Made by a program: the position numbers and the translations under genes. The notes beneath the pieces were generated by a model, which was not told the DNA's origin, ran no database searches, and worked only from the letters and a program-made list of their open reading frames with translations. Shown one piece after another: positions 1 to 14,700 of a stretch of DNA of 64,000 nt. The stretch is taken from contig JAZGUH010000331.1 of NCBI GenBank assembly GCA_037893225.1, forward strand, positions 1,860,001-1,924,000. Reading direction: 5' to 3'. Position 1 is the stretch's first letter. Every line of letters starts with the position of its first letter. The stretch is from Hippasteria phrygiana. Its lineage: Eukaryota > Echinodermata > Asteroidea > Valvatida > Goniasteridae.

Positions 1-2611
1 TATGATGTACTAGACTTTTTCGTTCTCCTTTTCCCTATATTGATATATCGTTCACATTTTGTAAATTGAAATGAAAAATAATATTTTGCTAAAAGTTTTT
101 ATCTACCTTTCAGTAAAAAGAACAGCGTCAAAACAAATTATTTCAGGAAAACTACTCGCTTTACACGTTGAAGCTCCTAGTCGAGGTGCCCGGAAGTTCG
201 CTTTCTCGTAAACTCTCGTATGTTCTCGAGGTCAACTTACACGCTCTATAGATCCAGTGAGCGTCGCCCGATGGTGTTCTGACCAATCACATTCGTGGTT
301 TATGTCCAACATGCGTGCACTCGCATGTGACGCGCGCGGCTTGAGATTATGGTCATGATGCCTTGTCATGTCCTATGTATTTGCGTGTAATGAATATTTT
401 ATGATAAAGCTCAAACTCGGTCGCTGATTGGATCCCTCGGAAAAGCGAGGGAGAATCGTCGAAAAGTAAAGAAAAAGTTAAGAATTGCCTGCCAACTTAT
501 CCAAGACCCTTGTGGCGCGCGATCCAAAATCATGCATGTTTGACAAAAAACGGCTGCGGATCCGGCTGTATTTTGTAAACTACGCATGCGTGAGGCCAGA
601 ACGCAAGTACGAAGCCGGGATTTCGAGAAGACACAACGTTAGTGAATCTGGCGCGCGGGCGCCTCCGAAATAACAACACAAGGGTCTGGGGCCCCAAGAC
701 TAAATGTTCCAGCCAGCAGTGCTCCAGTGGAGAGCATTTTTAGCAGAGGAGGGATTGTTATGAGGCCCCACCGTGCAAATCTATCCTAACAAATGCTGGA
801 GACTCTTATGTTCTTGAAATGCAAGAAACATATCCTTTGAGGAACCTGCCGTTGACTTAAAAATACAAAAAATAATCCAACAAAATCTTAACCTTGATTG
901 AGTGGATTATTAGTTTATTGCGTGTTTAGTAGCTGGCCTCGGCTTGGCCTTGGCCTCGGACGTTGTTGCCTCGGTCTCGGCCTCGGCCTCGGAGGTTGTG
1001 GCCTTGACTACAACACTGGTAAACGGCAACCAACGAAAACATGACTGCCTAGCCCGGAGCGCCGCCTGCACCGGAGCGCCGCCTGCATGCGTGGCCCGTG
1101 CTGAGGCGAAACTTCTGTGACTGATTTTATTCATCAAATGTTGCCGTATAAGCCGCCCGGAGTATAAGCCGCAGGGACATTTTTCAGCGTGAGAATCAAG
1201 GTATAAGCCGTGGCCTATATTCCGAAAATTCCGAATTAGAAAAGCCTGTCAGCCCAGGTTGAAATCAACCCAGGGCAAACCCTAGTGCCACTCTGATTAG
1301 AATTTTAATTTGTCAACCCTGTGTTCTATCCTGCATTGTTTCACACTTGTTTCAAGTCCAACTCATTGCGAACTCACCCCTGCTTATTTAAGACTACTGT
1401 TGCCAACCAAGGCAAGTGTTTCAACCAGGTTTTGCCTGCCCATCTAATGGCCGATGTTATATTTGGAACATCGGCCGATGTCCGATCTAATCCGATGTTT
1501 TTAATCGACATAAACAATGCCCTAAATAATACAAGTGTTGACGTATCAAAGACAAACCTCGACTCCCTGAACACAGTAATAAATTACTTAGAATGTTGCC
1601 TACCTTTTAGTGTTTCAAATAATGGAGTATTTGCTTTGTAGATTGAATTAGGACAATGGGCAAAACTAATCCAGGCATTTACATAGAAAAATCTGCCGCC
1701 GTAAAAATATGAGGCCTAACGCGCAGCGATTTCAGCAAACTTGGCGCACACGTGAAGGGAATTCCTCATTAGGGTGTCTATGCTGGTCTTTATTCCAGGG
1801 TATTTTAGTATTCATGCTGTATACAATATTACATGGTGCACACATATCGCCCATGCTGTGCATGCAAGAGACACGTGATCGGCTGAACTAAGTCCACAAC
1901 GCATAGTGGCTTCACACAGTGTAGTTCCCCGGCTGACATTCAGTCGATACAGTACACATGTACACTGACTGCTCTGTTGTCTTCGGTATTGAGACGCTGA
2001 GTTGTTGCGGTGCTAATTGCATGCATCACAGACACGGAGCTCGGAGATATTTACACCGGTATGATAAGACATCACTGCATAAAACTGATCATTTTTCACA
2101 CAAAAATAAACCATCATTTTAAGTCACACTCTAATACAAAACATGACATTTGTGTGTGATAAAATTGAGTGCAGAGTTTGCTACTTTTCTTCAAACCAAA
2201 CAGTGACTGACACGACTTGCCGATATTGCCGAACATCGGCCCGATCAAATGTCCGATCCAATCATCGGTTGAACCTTAGTTTCAACTCAGGATTAGAATC
2301 TCAATCCTGGTCTGGAGCAGCGTTGAGTTCCACCTTGGGGTTGACGCAAAGGGTTGGTACAGGGGTAAAAATTGTCAAGTGTGAAACTTGCTCGTTTCCA
2401 ACCCTGCCATTTGTCTCATATGAAAAGGCCTAATATGACTCCAAATCCCAAGAGCAGTTCTGTCTTTCAAAAAAATGTTACCAATGACCGTAAACTTGGA
2501 AAGAATGTTAAACTAAAGAAAAAAATGATTGTCATAGAAATTTTGAGTTTTCATCATCAAATATTTGAATTGTTTCCATTCAATTTTTCAGTATTTTGCT
2601 TCTTTCTGCAG
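1..2611. other. Left edge; no supported gene, repeat fragments only
   Basis: I see no convincing exon here. Earlier GLE1 exons could lie in this stretch or left of the window, but none could be recognised. Visible repeats: GGCCTCGG/GGTCTCGG copies at about 937-1004 followed by CTACAACACTG (1008-1018), which matches the right end of the hAT-like element at 19428-20024; several GTATAAGCCG copies at about 1145-1212; and inverted ATCGGCCGATGT-type pieces at about 1450-1500 and 2218-2270 that may be ends of another degraded element. Confidence 0.5.
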
Positions 2612-2730
2612 CACTTCCACTTCAAAAGGCCATCTCAGCCGATGCTTTGAAAGAATACGAGATGCTTCAAAACAAACTTAAAGCAGTGATTGAATCATAT
2701 CAAACACTTGCTAAAACAACTGACCCCCAG
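2612..2730 (+). CDS. GLE1: GLE1 exon a (end of coiled coil)
   Basis: The acceptor is ...TTTCTGCAG before 2612 and the donor is CAG|GTTGGT after 2730. Read with two leading bases from an unseen exon, it encodes a charged helical stretch ([18 protein letters not shown]) ending in TTDPQ on a codon boundary. The heptad-like pattern fits the coiled coil that precedes the GLE1 domain. This is the first recognisable exon in the window. Confidence 0.75.
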
Positions 2731-5700
2731 GTTGGTGGAACTATGGAAATATGATTGAGTATTTTTGTGACCAGCAAAGACTATTATACCCATACAAGTT
2801 TTCAAGTTTTACCTCGACAAATATTTTTGTAGTACAGAAGTTACTCACTTTGGGTTAAGAAATAAAGCAAAAAATTATTGTCAGTTTACCAGACAGTAAT
2901 TTAGATCCCACAGTGCAGATCTTTTCTTGCGTTAAAGGTGTAAAAGTAACCGAGGATAGAAGCCATTTTTGGTGGGTTACGGATGCCCACATTTTTTAAA
3001 AGGGTTATTTTTTCTTTAAAATAGAATAAGCAATTTAAGAATTCATTCAAAGAAAAATCCAGTGTGTTGAAAATCATAGACAGTATATCTTTAAAGCGAG
3101 AATTTTAAATTTTCAAGACAATGTAAACTCTGTAGGTATTGTAACTATTTTAATCATATGGTTTCTGAATCCAATTTTTCTTGTCCATGTACAGTTGAAG
3201 AAGTATCGAAATGACCTTCGAAAAGCTGTAAATGTTCCTGTCAATGCAATCTCGAATCTGTCCGGTACTCATCTGTTAGACAAGTTGCAACGACTAAAAT
3301 CATTGCTTTTAGGAGAAACGGTGATCATCTCAGGCAGAAATGTGTCCGTGTCTCAAAATAAAGAAGGGAAGGCCTTTGTCAAAGATCTTCTGGCTAGAAA
3401 AATAGTGGTACGTTTTTTATTGCTGATATGCTCAGATATTGATGGTACTTCCATCTACATGTATACATGTACAATGATGAGTGTGTCTATATTTTGTGAG
3501 GGGATTTTTGACACAGGAGTAATACATGTAAATTGATATTGTAAATTCCTATTATTGTCATCCTCTGATTTTCAAAATGTTCGTATAAACAACGTGCAGT
3601 AAAAAATGGACCAGCACAGCCTCAGAATGTATGTGCAGTGAAGCATAATCTCAATACAAAGTGTAATTTTTTTAAAGATAATTTTTCCTATTTGCATTTG
3701 TACACTGACAAACAAGAAGTCTCTTGCCCCTACTAACATGACTAAATTCTACTTAACCTAAGATTTTATACCCTAAGGTAGCTTTCTTAACACTCCCCTT
3801 TTTTTAAGTGGGAGGCACAAGACCAAAAGATAATCCAATATTGTAACTTTTTGAGTGAATGAAAAAGCTGACTTAAGAATTGCATACTCATAATTTCTTT
3901 TTTAATTTTCTCTTTCTCTGTTGCATAATTACATGTCATATTCGGTGGGGGAACAAAACCATTTATTTCTGTTTTACATTTCTTTACCTGTGATATGATC
4001 AAACATTAAAAACTGGCTTTCCTTTGTGCTTTGCATACATAACAATTTACATGCACATACTCCAGAAAAAGCACCATAAAATACACATAAAAATGACATA
4101 ATGAACAACAAAATCATGCCACATTGTTAATGAAACTGAGTTATAAATACCTTAGGATTATTGGGGAATCCAACATAATGAAAACTACATGTATGTATGT
4201 TGTACATTTATGTTAAAATACATCTGTTAAAATGCAAATTTTAAGAAAAAATATTTGCCGAGTATCAGAGGGGCAAAAAGTCCTTTTGCAGAAAAGAAAA
4301 AAATTTGGAAATTGCCATTTGGCCACAAATTCACTTGGCAACCAAGTTTGTCAACTACAATCTTTAAGCCCAGAATGCAGCACAGCATTTACATGTAAGT
4401 GCACTCTTGTCAGGAGTGTAATGAAGCCTATTTTAGAGACTGTTGCTGATAATAATATGGCACAAATAATTTGGAGCAGTCTTTACTCAACATTCTCTGT
4501 GGATATGCTTGCATTGCTAAAATGGCTTCCATATTCACAACGGTTACTTCTCAAGCAGGGTGTTCTTGTTTTTAAATATTTAAACAAATTGACACTGAAT
4601 GATATGACAAAGTCTTGCATTTTCCTCACAGGCCAGTAACCAGACATACTACATATAGGACCTATTACTTTGGAGGTCCCCGTTGTCAGAAAAAAAATGT
4701 TATTTTCAAAGCTTTCAAGTTTGTGGTTCCAAACTGTGGAACAACTTATCAAACTCACGGCAGCTATTTTTAAAATCTCACTTTTTAAAAAAGTTTTACC
4801 TCATTGATTTTGGTTTTATTATATGAGTATTTTGATGTCTTACTTTTTGATGTTCAAGACATCTTTCACTGTTTCATTTTTCCTTCTGTTTTCTTTTATT
4901 TCTTTATTTTAAAATATGTGTGATTATTTGTTAATAATTTAACTTTGATGTTTCAATTTGTTATTTTCCATGTGTACTTGTTAGTTGTCCTTTATTTATC
5001 AGTTTTTAATACATGTATATTGTTTTCTTTAATGCCGAGCCCAAGTGGAAGTCAGTTTACTCAATGTTTGGGTTAACCCTGGGTAAATAAAAGGGATGAA
5101 TAATAACAATTAAAAAATTATGTCTTGTACATGGTTCATCTTTGGAATTCAAACTCCCAATTAATATAGTGTACATGTGATAGTGTACATGTGATTTAAG
5201 GCCTTTATAACAAGTGAATGTGCATGTAAAAAGCAGTTAATGTAATAAGATTCCCATGTTAAAGGGACACATTGCCTTGGAGGCCATCTTGACGTCACCA
5301 TAATGTCACATCAATTTTCATCTATAACATTTGTCGACCTGCCTGCATACCGTGTTTGAACCCAATTGGATATATGGTTCTCTAGATATAGGCCCTTCAA
5401 AAATGCACCTTTAAGATGACGTCACATGACACATGATGACGTCATTATGACGTCGGAACAATATGCACAAGTTCAGTACAGGGTCTCGGTCTATGCAAAC
5501 TTTCATCAAGATGGAGGTCTGTTTAATGTCAAAAGTGACCCAGAGAATGAAACATGTATAGAAGAAGCAGAACAAAAATCAGAACAAAAGCCAATGATGT
5601 GCATGACCTTCCCTTGAAAATGCGCCATTTGTCTGAAAATCATGGACGAAAATAATTTCAGGAATGCCACTTTGGTTCAGATGTCAGAGCTTCAGTTTTT

Positions 5701-8700
5701 TCCTAATTTCTCCGTAAATGTTACACATTAGGGTAGAATTTTTACATTTTTACACTTGGCAATAGCTTAGGTAACTAACCAAAGAGATTAAATTTTGTGG
5801 GATTTTAGGACAATGTGTGCCTTTATTCCAAAGTACTTGTAAGAAGTGTTATGCTTTCACATGTTTACTTTCCCTCTTGATTTTTAAACAGAAACAAAGT
5901 GATGAGCAGGTTTCATCCAACTACGAGTCAGCTTTTCCATTTGCAGCTGTTGCTGTAATGTTGTGGAGCGATTTTCCAGACCTGGGAGAGCTTATTTTAG
6001 CACACTTCTTTCTCCAGTGTCCGTTCTTGGTACCCTACCACATCACAAAGAGCCAAGACCAGACCAAGGAGGAGTATTACAAGTAATGTATGCAGGCTAC
6101 AAACATGTAGATAAATGACCATGGTTCACAAAACACTCAAACATGTGTTCAATTTGCAATATTCAACATTTACTGATGTGCGTATTTTGGCGCCATGTAT
6201 TAACTAGTAATTCACTTTCTTTTTCAAAAAAATGTGCTGTACACCAAAACCTCATTTTACTATTAATAAATTAGTAAAGAGAATCAGATACGCAATTAGT
6301 TATATGTTAACATAAGTGGAAAAATGCAGAAGCACTTGTGTTGCCAAGCTACAGAGGGAATGTAAGGTCGTGTCCGAATTACTTGGCTACGGCTGGATGT
6401 TACACACATGTCTATTGTAGCGGCTGCAGCCACTTCCCATAGACTCATGTGTAATTTCAAGCCGTAGCCAAGTAATTCGGACACGGCCTAAGTCTGTGTA
6501 ATACAACTTCTTGGCATCCATTTGATTTTGCCATCCAGACTAAAGTTTTACTTCAAGTATAGCCTTTTAGAAGTATGGCGGACACAATAGGAAGGCGCTG
6601 TTTGATTTGGGTAAACCTTTTGTATGGCACAAAAGGTTTACCCAAATCAAATAGCGCCCTCCTATTGTGTCCGCCATACCTCTTAAAAGGCTAATTGGAA
6701 TGGGCTTGCAGTTTGTTTCTTGTCCAGTGCATCTGTCCATCCAGCTTACCCGCAGAGGTTACTACATATGCATTATTCCCTAGAGGGCGCTAGCCATTCG
6801 CTAGGATTTATTTCCCACCGTACCTTTCGGCCCGCCTGCCCGCCATTGTACTTCACCTTTTCTCGAGCGTGAAGCACATAGGTGAATGCGTACACAAGAG
6901 TGGGGAGGCGGGTGGGGGCTCTACGTGTAAGTGCTTGCTTCCATTTTTTTGGTTCGGGTACCCGTAAAAAAAATTAAATTAAATGGTATAGCTTTTTATT
7001 GTTGTTTACATGTGCAGTACTGAGATTTTCAATAAATAGAATATTAATACAATAATCGGCAACACAGCGGCCGTGCCCCACATACATTGTACCATTCACG
7101 CACAAAATAATGTGCTGTTGATCGGCCCATATTCCTTCCTCCATGATCGGCCTTTATTAGTTGTTGACTAACCAGTGCATAGTTCCCCCTCCCCAAAAAT
7201 GGGGTGGCAATTGAGGCGTCATAAAAAACAAAAAGAAATAGTGTTTTTAAGATGATTTTAAGACGATTCAGACGTTGTTTGCCCTCCCTGGCACAAAAAG
7301 CTGGATACGCTACTGGCAGAGTAGCACCGTTGTTGGCAGGTGGGTGCAAGCTAATGATGTGCATCGGATTGGATTGACCAGGCCAAACCGAATATCCGAG
7401 ATATAAACCGAATCTGAACCGAAACCGATCTGAACTCTTCAAACTGACCCTACCGGATCCAACAAAAAATGTATATCTTTGATGCCCTGCATATATTTCA
7501 CGCAAGCAAGAATTACCCAGACCGGCGGACCAACACTAAACTGAAACCAACTGAGGAAAACTGCTTGCAAAACTTGAAATTTATTTTTTAACAAGATAGC
7601 AATATGTGATAAAGGGAAGCATGAAGAATCACAGAGAAATAAATAAAAACGACTGATCTGAAAAGTGACTGTGCAGAGTTTTTGCTTCAGTTATATTATC
7701 TTTTGGGCAACTTTCAACACGCAAGCTTCTGAGATTAGATTTCTATGAGGCAGGAATAAAACACTTGGTTTCTTTTAGTGATTTTCTTGGATGATGTATA
7801 TGTCTAGTGTTACATTAATATATTATTTAAGCCGTGGTTTATGGAAGTTTGTTTTAAGTGCAACTATGAGCCACCTCAACAGTATTTGTTAGATTGTATA
7901 ATGCAGCAGTAACCAGTAGCAGTGTCTTTCTTATGTTTTCACGGACACCCTGTATTGTATTGTGTCGCTACCAACACGTGATTGGACTGAAGAACTGCAC
8001 TGAATTCCCCTTCCACATAGACGTATGTTGGTCAAATTACATTAACAGTAAATTGCACCACGTGAATTTCCTGTTTTTTTGGGGGGGGGGGGGGGGGGGT
8101 GTTTTTGTTTCGGGTCGGGTCGGGTTTGCACAACATTAGTGCCAGCCTACGACATGAGAGTGTACAAAGTGGAAGGTGGGCTGCAAAGATAACCAGATTA
8201 AACCCACCAAAACGGAACCCAGAGAAGGCACACACCAGTGGGGTGGTCCGTCACTGGTTGGAACTGTGGGGTGTAGTGGAGAGGAGGGCTGCCCGACCGG
8301 TTCTGCCATCGGCCTGTAGCACATCCTTGAGACAACAGGAGGTGAAAGTACTGCGAGACTTCCAGCACGCCACTTACATGAGGTCGATGCAATGCTGATC
8401 TCATGGGCATGTACTCTGTCAGAGGTAGGCCAATCGGACAGAGGATAGTCTTATGGCCGACACATCCCAGCGAGTGATGGTGTCACGAGATGTGGGTCGA
8501 TGCGGATCGATGCAGTCCGATGAAGCTACCACTAAGGGCTCGGACGGGGCACCATAGCTTGTGCTCTGGGACAGCCGAGAAGGACTTCAAGCGAAGGCGG
8601 TACAATTGGAAACCAAAGAACCATCCCGAAAAGTAAAAAGCATCCCTGAGTATATAGCAGCTATCGCATATCTGTAGTTCTTAATAGTGCTAACTGCGAG

Positions 8701-11700
8701 ACCAGACTGGAAGAGGTGAACGAGGAAGTTGCCAACTTTGGTTAGAGTTGCAGTAAAGGGATCCACTGAATGCCATCAGCACCATTTATAGAAATGTCGA
8801 AGGTGGCTGTCGTACACAGTGTGGGTTGATTGGCACTGGCTGTGGGTCGCAATGGCGGCAGCCTCCTGAGAAAGTCCAGCATATCGGAGGGAACGCTGGA
8901 CATTGGCCAGCAAGGCAGGTGAAGACTCGCCGTATCGGGGTGAAGCAGACCCGACCGGGGTTGGCGAAGAAGATCTGGCTGACGTGGGAGGCGCAGCGGG
9001 GTATGGTAAAGGAGGCGGAAAAGTCGTGGGAACCACGGTTGCCGAGGCCAAAAGGGTGCAATCAGGAGGACCCTGCAGGGTTCCCACTTGATCTTCCTGA
9101 GTACTCGGGGTAGAAGGGAGATAGGGGGAAGGCGTAGGTGAAGAGGTTTGTCCACACGAAGGAAAGGGCATTGGTTCGCCATGCCAGAGGCTCCAGGAAC
9201 CTGGAACAGTACACTGGGAGCTGGAAGTTGAGTTCCATTGCGAAAAGGTCGACATGTGGGCGATCCAACTGTGAGAAGATTGTCTGCGGTACCAAGGATG
9301 GAAAGAACCACTCTGTGGGGCGAATCCAGCCCCGGGAGAGTGCTTTGGCTGTGGTGTTTTCTGTGCCTGCCAGAGAGATGGCATGCTGTTGGCACCAATG
9401 CAATAACTGCCACATGAGTAGGCATAGGCTTGGGGAATGCATCCCGCCTTGTCGGTTTATGAAGGACACCACAGTCATGTTGTCACAACAGATAACAGAT
9501 TGGCCCACCACCATGCATTGAAAGCAGTGAGGGGCATTCGAGAAAATTGATCTTTTGGAAGGTCTCTGCCGAAGCCCAGGAACCCACTTTGAAGTTGAAC
9601 ATGCTACCAGCTGGGAGACAGGTTGAGACCATGGACGAAAGTGGGCCAGAAGATGGAGCCGAAGCGGGCTCATGTACAGGCGGCAGAGCAGAATCATGTC
9701 CATTGGGCTCGCCAGGAGGCCGAGGAATTGCAACCAACCCAAGGCTGGTGCTGTTGGCTGTGCAAGAAGGAAAGCACACTGGCAGACATTGACGATGCGC
9801 TCCAGTGTCGGGTAAGCTGTACCCTGTTGGAGGTCGAGGACGGCACCAAGGTAAGAGGGCCTTTGAGATGGGATGCGATTGAGCTGGAATGGTGGAATCT
9901 GATTGAAACTCGGACAGCAGTAGGGAAAAGTCTGAGTGGGTAATACCCAAGCGAGCTGAGTTGTCAATGTGCTGAAGCAACCGTTTGTTGTGGTTGTGAG
10001 GGGCACCCGAGAAGAGGGATGCAGTCGAGGCCCGGTGACCGGAGTCGGCAGCAAGTTTGTCATGCACATTGTCTGTGACGGTAGGCATGTACTGGGTTGT
10101 CTCGTCTGCCGAGAAGGAGTAAAGACTCGAGCGACGGAGAGTACGATGCCATTTAGGCTGGTCGAACACTGATTGGATTAGCTGGGAACAAACCCGATCA
10201 AAGGGAACCACCGGCTGTGCAGCATTTGAATTACCACGGCTGTGTAGTAGGTGCCTGGGTTGTAGGTTCTGGGAACCCTAATACGTGAACCATGTCAGGT
10301 AGTACCAAGCGATAAAGCGTGGACAAGGAGGCTGGCATGGTATCACAAGGAGACTGGGATGAAGAAGCATCCTGTGCACGGGAAGGGAGTTCAGAGGGCG
10401 ATTCCGGTGGAGGAGCGCCGAGAGAACTGGGGGCAAACATCGAGACAACTGGCGAGTCTGGTGGCCAGGATACTGTATGGGGTATGGAGGGGTCTGGGTG
10501 GCTTGCTTGGAGAAGGCTGACAGGGTTTCGGACACATTCTGAATTGCCTGCAGCAAAGCCTTGTCCTGTAATTTACACCATTTATGGCTGACTGTAGAGC
10601 TGTCCGTAGATAGAACGGACATCTTTTGTTCCTTCTCCTTCTTGGAAGTAGAATCTGCCTCAGATGGTGGAGCAGGCGGAACTCTGAAATAAGAGAGCCA
10701 CTCAGAGAGACCAAGGGCAGAGGAGAGGAAAGTTGAATTACCGGCCGAGCCGGGGGACATTGGCACCCGGATCGCTGGGGGTCAGGGCCAAAGAGGTGGC
10801 CGGCAAGGCCGGTGGAGGTGCGGCGGTCTCAGTCTGGAGGCCGCCGATGTCCTTGCGGGTGGTCCCTGGATAAGTCTTTGAGGTGTTCGTTTGAGGAGTC
10901 GCCGAAGATTTCTTTTTAGTTGGACCCGAGGTCGGTGGGGGAGAACGGTCCATTGTAAACTTGCAGGTGAATATAAGAACTGCTGGACAAATAGCCGGTA
11001 TTAAAGTTGTAACATGCGATGTCGGGCACCGGCAGCTGGTGAAACAGTAGCGTGGGGAGTGTGCGGCTTGCAGCCCATGCAGTGCTACACTCTGATTGCT
11101 ACGGCGTGAACTACTTGCAGCCCGTGTCAAGCTAAATGGCTGGTATTAGTAGCACAGAAGGTGAGTGGCTTGCAACTCGTGCGACACTACCCTATTCGCT
11201 ATGGCGTGAAATACTTGCAGCCTGTGCGAAGCCTCACGCTACGGCCGGATAAAGAGCAGCGTATGAGTGAGCAACGAGACGACAGTACAGGGTCTCAGTC
11301 GTAAGTACCGAATGGGATAGCGAGTGAGTGACTTGCAACCTGTGCGAAGCCTCACGTTAACAGCCGTATATAATTGTGTACGGAGTGAGCTACTTGCAGC
11401 TCGTGCGAAGACCCACTCATTATGTACGGCGAGAGTTACTTGCAGCCTGTGCGAAGCCTCAAGTTAAATGGCTGTGAATTAACAAAGAGGAGGCAAGCAG
11501 CTTGCAACCTGTGTGAAGTCTTTATTATTATTATTATTATTATTATTTATTCGGCCAAAATACGCAACAATCATACAGACATACATGAGAGTAATCAAAT
11601 AAATCAATATATAATAGGATAGGTAACAGGATGTCTAGTTTATAAATGAACAGACTGAAATTAATAAATGGATTGATTTAAAAAGCAGGAGTAAGTGGCT

Positions 11701-14700
11701 GGGGATGGAAGAGAATGGGTATGGGTGTAGAGAGCAAAAATTGAAAGTCCAAGTAACAACTAATAAAGCAGCAATTGAACACACAGGCTAATAATTAAAG
11801 GCAACATTAATCGTAAAGGCAAGAAAGAAACATGACAAAACAAACAATTCATTCTAAGATGGCCAGGATTAATAAAAGCGAACCTAATCACTGTGACTCG
11901 AGAGCCTATCAATCCAATCTTAAGATGAAACACTCATTAAATAAAAACTAAAAATCTGTAAAAATTAAGAGACTAATAAATATATATATATATATGTATA
12001 ATATAAGAAGAATAAACATTACCTTGACAAGTCAAACAGACCATTTAATATTCAGATGGACAAGAACTCAGTTTACACATTAAACGAAGATTTTAGTTGG
12101 GGGATGGTAAATATAAGTAAAAATACTGTGTGAGCTACTTGCAGCCTGTGCGAAGCCTCGCGTGGACAGCCGGCTAAATAGCTAAAACCGACTAAAACAT
12201 TTTGGAAAGCTAAATGTGTATGAATGGCTGGAGAAAGACGGTAGATATATCGTAAAGTATGAGCGAATTTCGGAGCTCATAAAAAACATGTCTTCTCCCT
12301 ATATAGCGCGCTTAGAGAAAAGAGGAAGTACAATGGCGGGTGGGCCGCAGGGTGCTGTGGGAAATAAATCTTAGCGAATGGCCAGTGCCCTCTAGGGAAT
12401 AAAGCATGTGTAGTGAGCTCTGCAGGTAAGACGAGCGCAATAAAACAACACATTTTTTTCATTAACAATATCTAAATATCTTATCTGAGCTCACCCGAAA
12501 AATGTTTCCTCCTAATAAGTTATGGAATAATAAATTTCACTACACTATGGAACATCTTCAGTCCTACATAAAGAATGTTTTTACAACTACATTTTCAAGG
12601 GCCAAACCAAATTTTAAGTTACAATCAAGTAGTTATGCTTTATACCTGTGAAATATGATTGCTGTACAGCTGCAGCTTTTCTACACATCTGGCGACCACT
12701 GTAACCTTAATATTTGATAAACGTACTGGACAAGTACCTTTTTCAACAAGGTACTTGTAACGAAACAAATTATCTCAAACACGGACACAGTGGTACAATG
12801 TAGTTCAGTGCCTTTTTCTAGCTACGAAGAAGATAAAAGGTTACATTTTGTTATGAATACTTCAAGATAATTCCTTATTCTTTTCTCTCAATCTAAAATC
12901 ATTCTCTTGCTTCTAATTTCACTCTTTAAGTGACAGAGATTGTTGGGTCCCTTTGAAATTTGTCAGATTTTGGGAGGTTAATAATTAAAATATAGAACTG
13001 TTTTTCAATTATATTTTTGTTGTACCAGATCTCTAGGTTATAATTATGAAAGTGATGGTACTATAGAGAAGCAAGACCAATATTTGAGGAGGATGTCAGG
13101 ATTCATGCGTCTCTATGCAGCAATCATGATTACACAACCCATGCACAACTCAAGAAAGGTGAGTTAATTCAGTTCACTTTACAAAACGTACATTTGCTTT
13201 GCTCAGAGCAAAACTTGCTTTGAACTTGTTTCACTGGACATATTGCCTTTGAGACGGAAAAGGCATTTGTTCTAAAATTGTTGGACAAATCATTAAAAAG
13301 TAGAATATAATAATGTACACAACCATCCCTTGAAAATGTGCCATTTCTGAAAATCATTGGTGATGAAATAATGTGTACTATCCAGTTCCTAACGGTCCGA
13401 CGTTTTCAAACGAAACTTTTGTCCCTGAAAGTATTTTTGTCAATGATTTTCAGACAAATGGCGTTCACACATCCACAAACTTAGCGTGTATGCCTGCAGT
13501 GATGGACCTCCTATTGTCCTATTCTTTAACTTTTTGGGAAGGACCCTCATTGGACTTGTACACAATTTTCAACCGGCTCAACAGTGGACCCTATTGTCCT
13601 CTATTGTTAAAGGTCCGCTATTGAATGGGAATAGAAACTCACACAAGTGTGTATACACCTTCAATCGGGGACCTCCAAATGTCCTTTTGTTCATACTTTA
13701 ACTTTTTGGCAAGGACCCTCGTTGGTTTTGTACACAATTTTCAAAGGGGTCCTTTCTCAACCGGTGACCATATTGTCCTTTAATGTTAAAGGTCCCTATT
13801 GAATGCAAAAACAAACCCACACACCTTAGTCATTCTAGCATACCATGTGTGGACATTTCTTTGTTCCCATGTAGTTAAGAAAAAACATGTTTCAAACCAC
13901 ATACATCACTCACACTGTAAACAGTTTCTGGGTGTGAAATTGAGACAATGATGTCCTTGACTATTCTAGTTTATTTTGCTGTGGAAAACTATGTTTGCAC
14001 AATGTCTTGAGATCCTGCCTTCTGTGAACATCTTTTGTTTGCAGGTCCACACAACAAATACAATGCTCACTCACATGTGTAATTGCCTTCTCTCATGGAC
14101 ATGTATCCTATTGTTTTATTGTTTTTACTTTTTGGGAAGGATGCTCACAACTTTTTTTTTACACGGTTTCCCAACTGTGGACCCCTTACTCACCCGTGGA
14201 CCCTATTGTCCTCTATTGTTAAAAGGTACATGGTTTTGATAAGTGTGCAAATCTGCTTTAGGTAAAAGTCAAAAGTATAATTTTGAATTGGTGATTTATC
14301 ATAATTTAGGTCCATCCATATAGCATAGATCATGCATGGAGTTGGCTTGCAAGATTGCTCAATGTGGAGCCACAGCCAGATATTACTGCAACAATGCTCT
14401 TTGATTTTTTAGAGGTAAGTGTAATAATATGCACATTTATGTCAAGGTTAAAAGTCACCTGCACCAGGTTTGTAATGATAAGGAAGAGTTATTTTGTCCA
14501 CTCAAAACCTGGTCCCCATCCATTTTATTATTGCTCCTGATCCATGAATACCACACTTGTACATTTGTAAGTTAACGAAGTATGTGGCCAATACAGTGGG
14601 CCAATTTTCAAGCACCCTTTTACTTTAGTTTTCCTGTGTACTCTGTTAAACTACCTGGACACCATTTAGGAATAAAGCTCAGGAAAAATGTGTGGGATCA

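Noticed and set aside
2143..2650. Earlier GLE1 coding exon in the long open frames left of 2612
   Set aside because: The translation does not resemble GLE1 before the acceptor at 2611, and the open frame crosses the splice site by chance.
7044..7505. 153-residue minus-strand open frame as a gene
   Set aside because: No domain, biased composition or conserved motif is seen, and it lies in GLE1 intron DNA with simple repeats.
8081..8099. G tract as a regulatory quadruplex
   Set aside because: A homopolymer run in repeat-rich intron DNA is more simply replication slippage, and similar C runs occur at 25.1, 25.4 and 39.6 kb.
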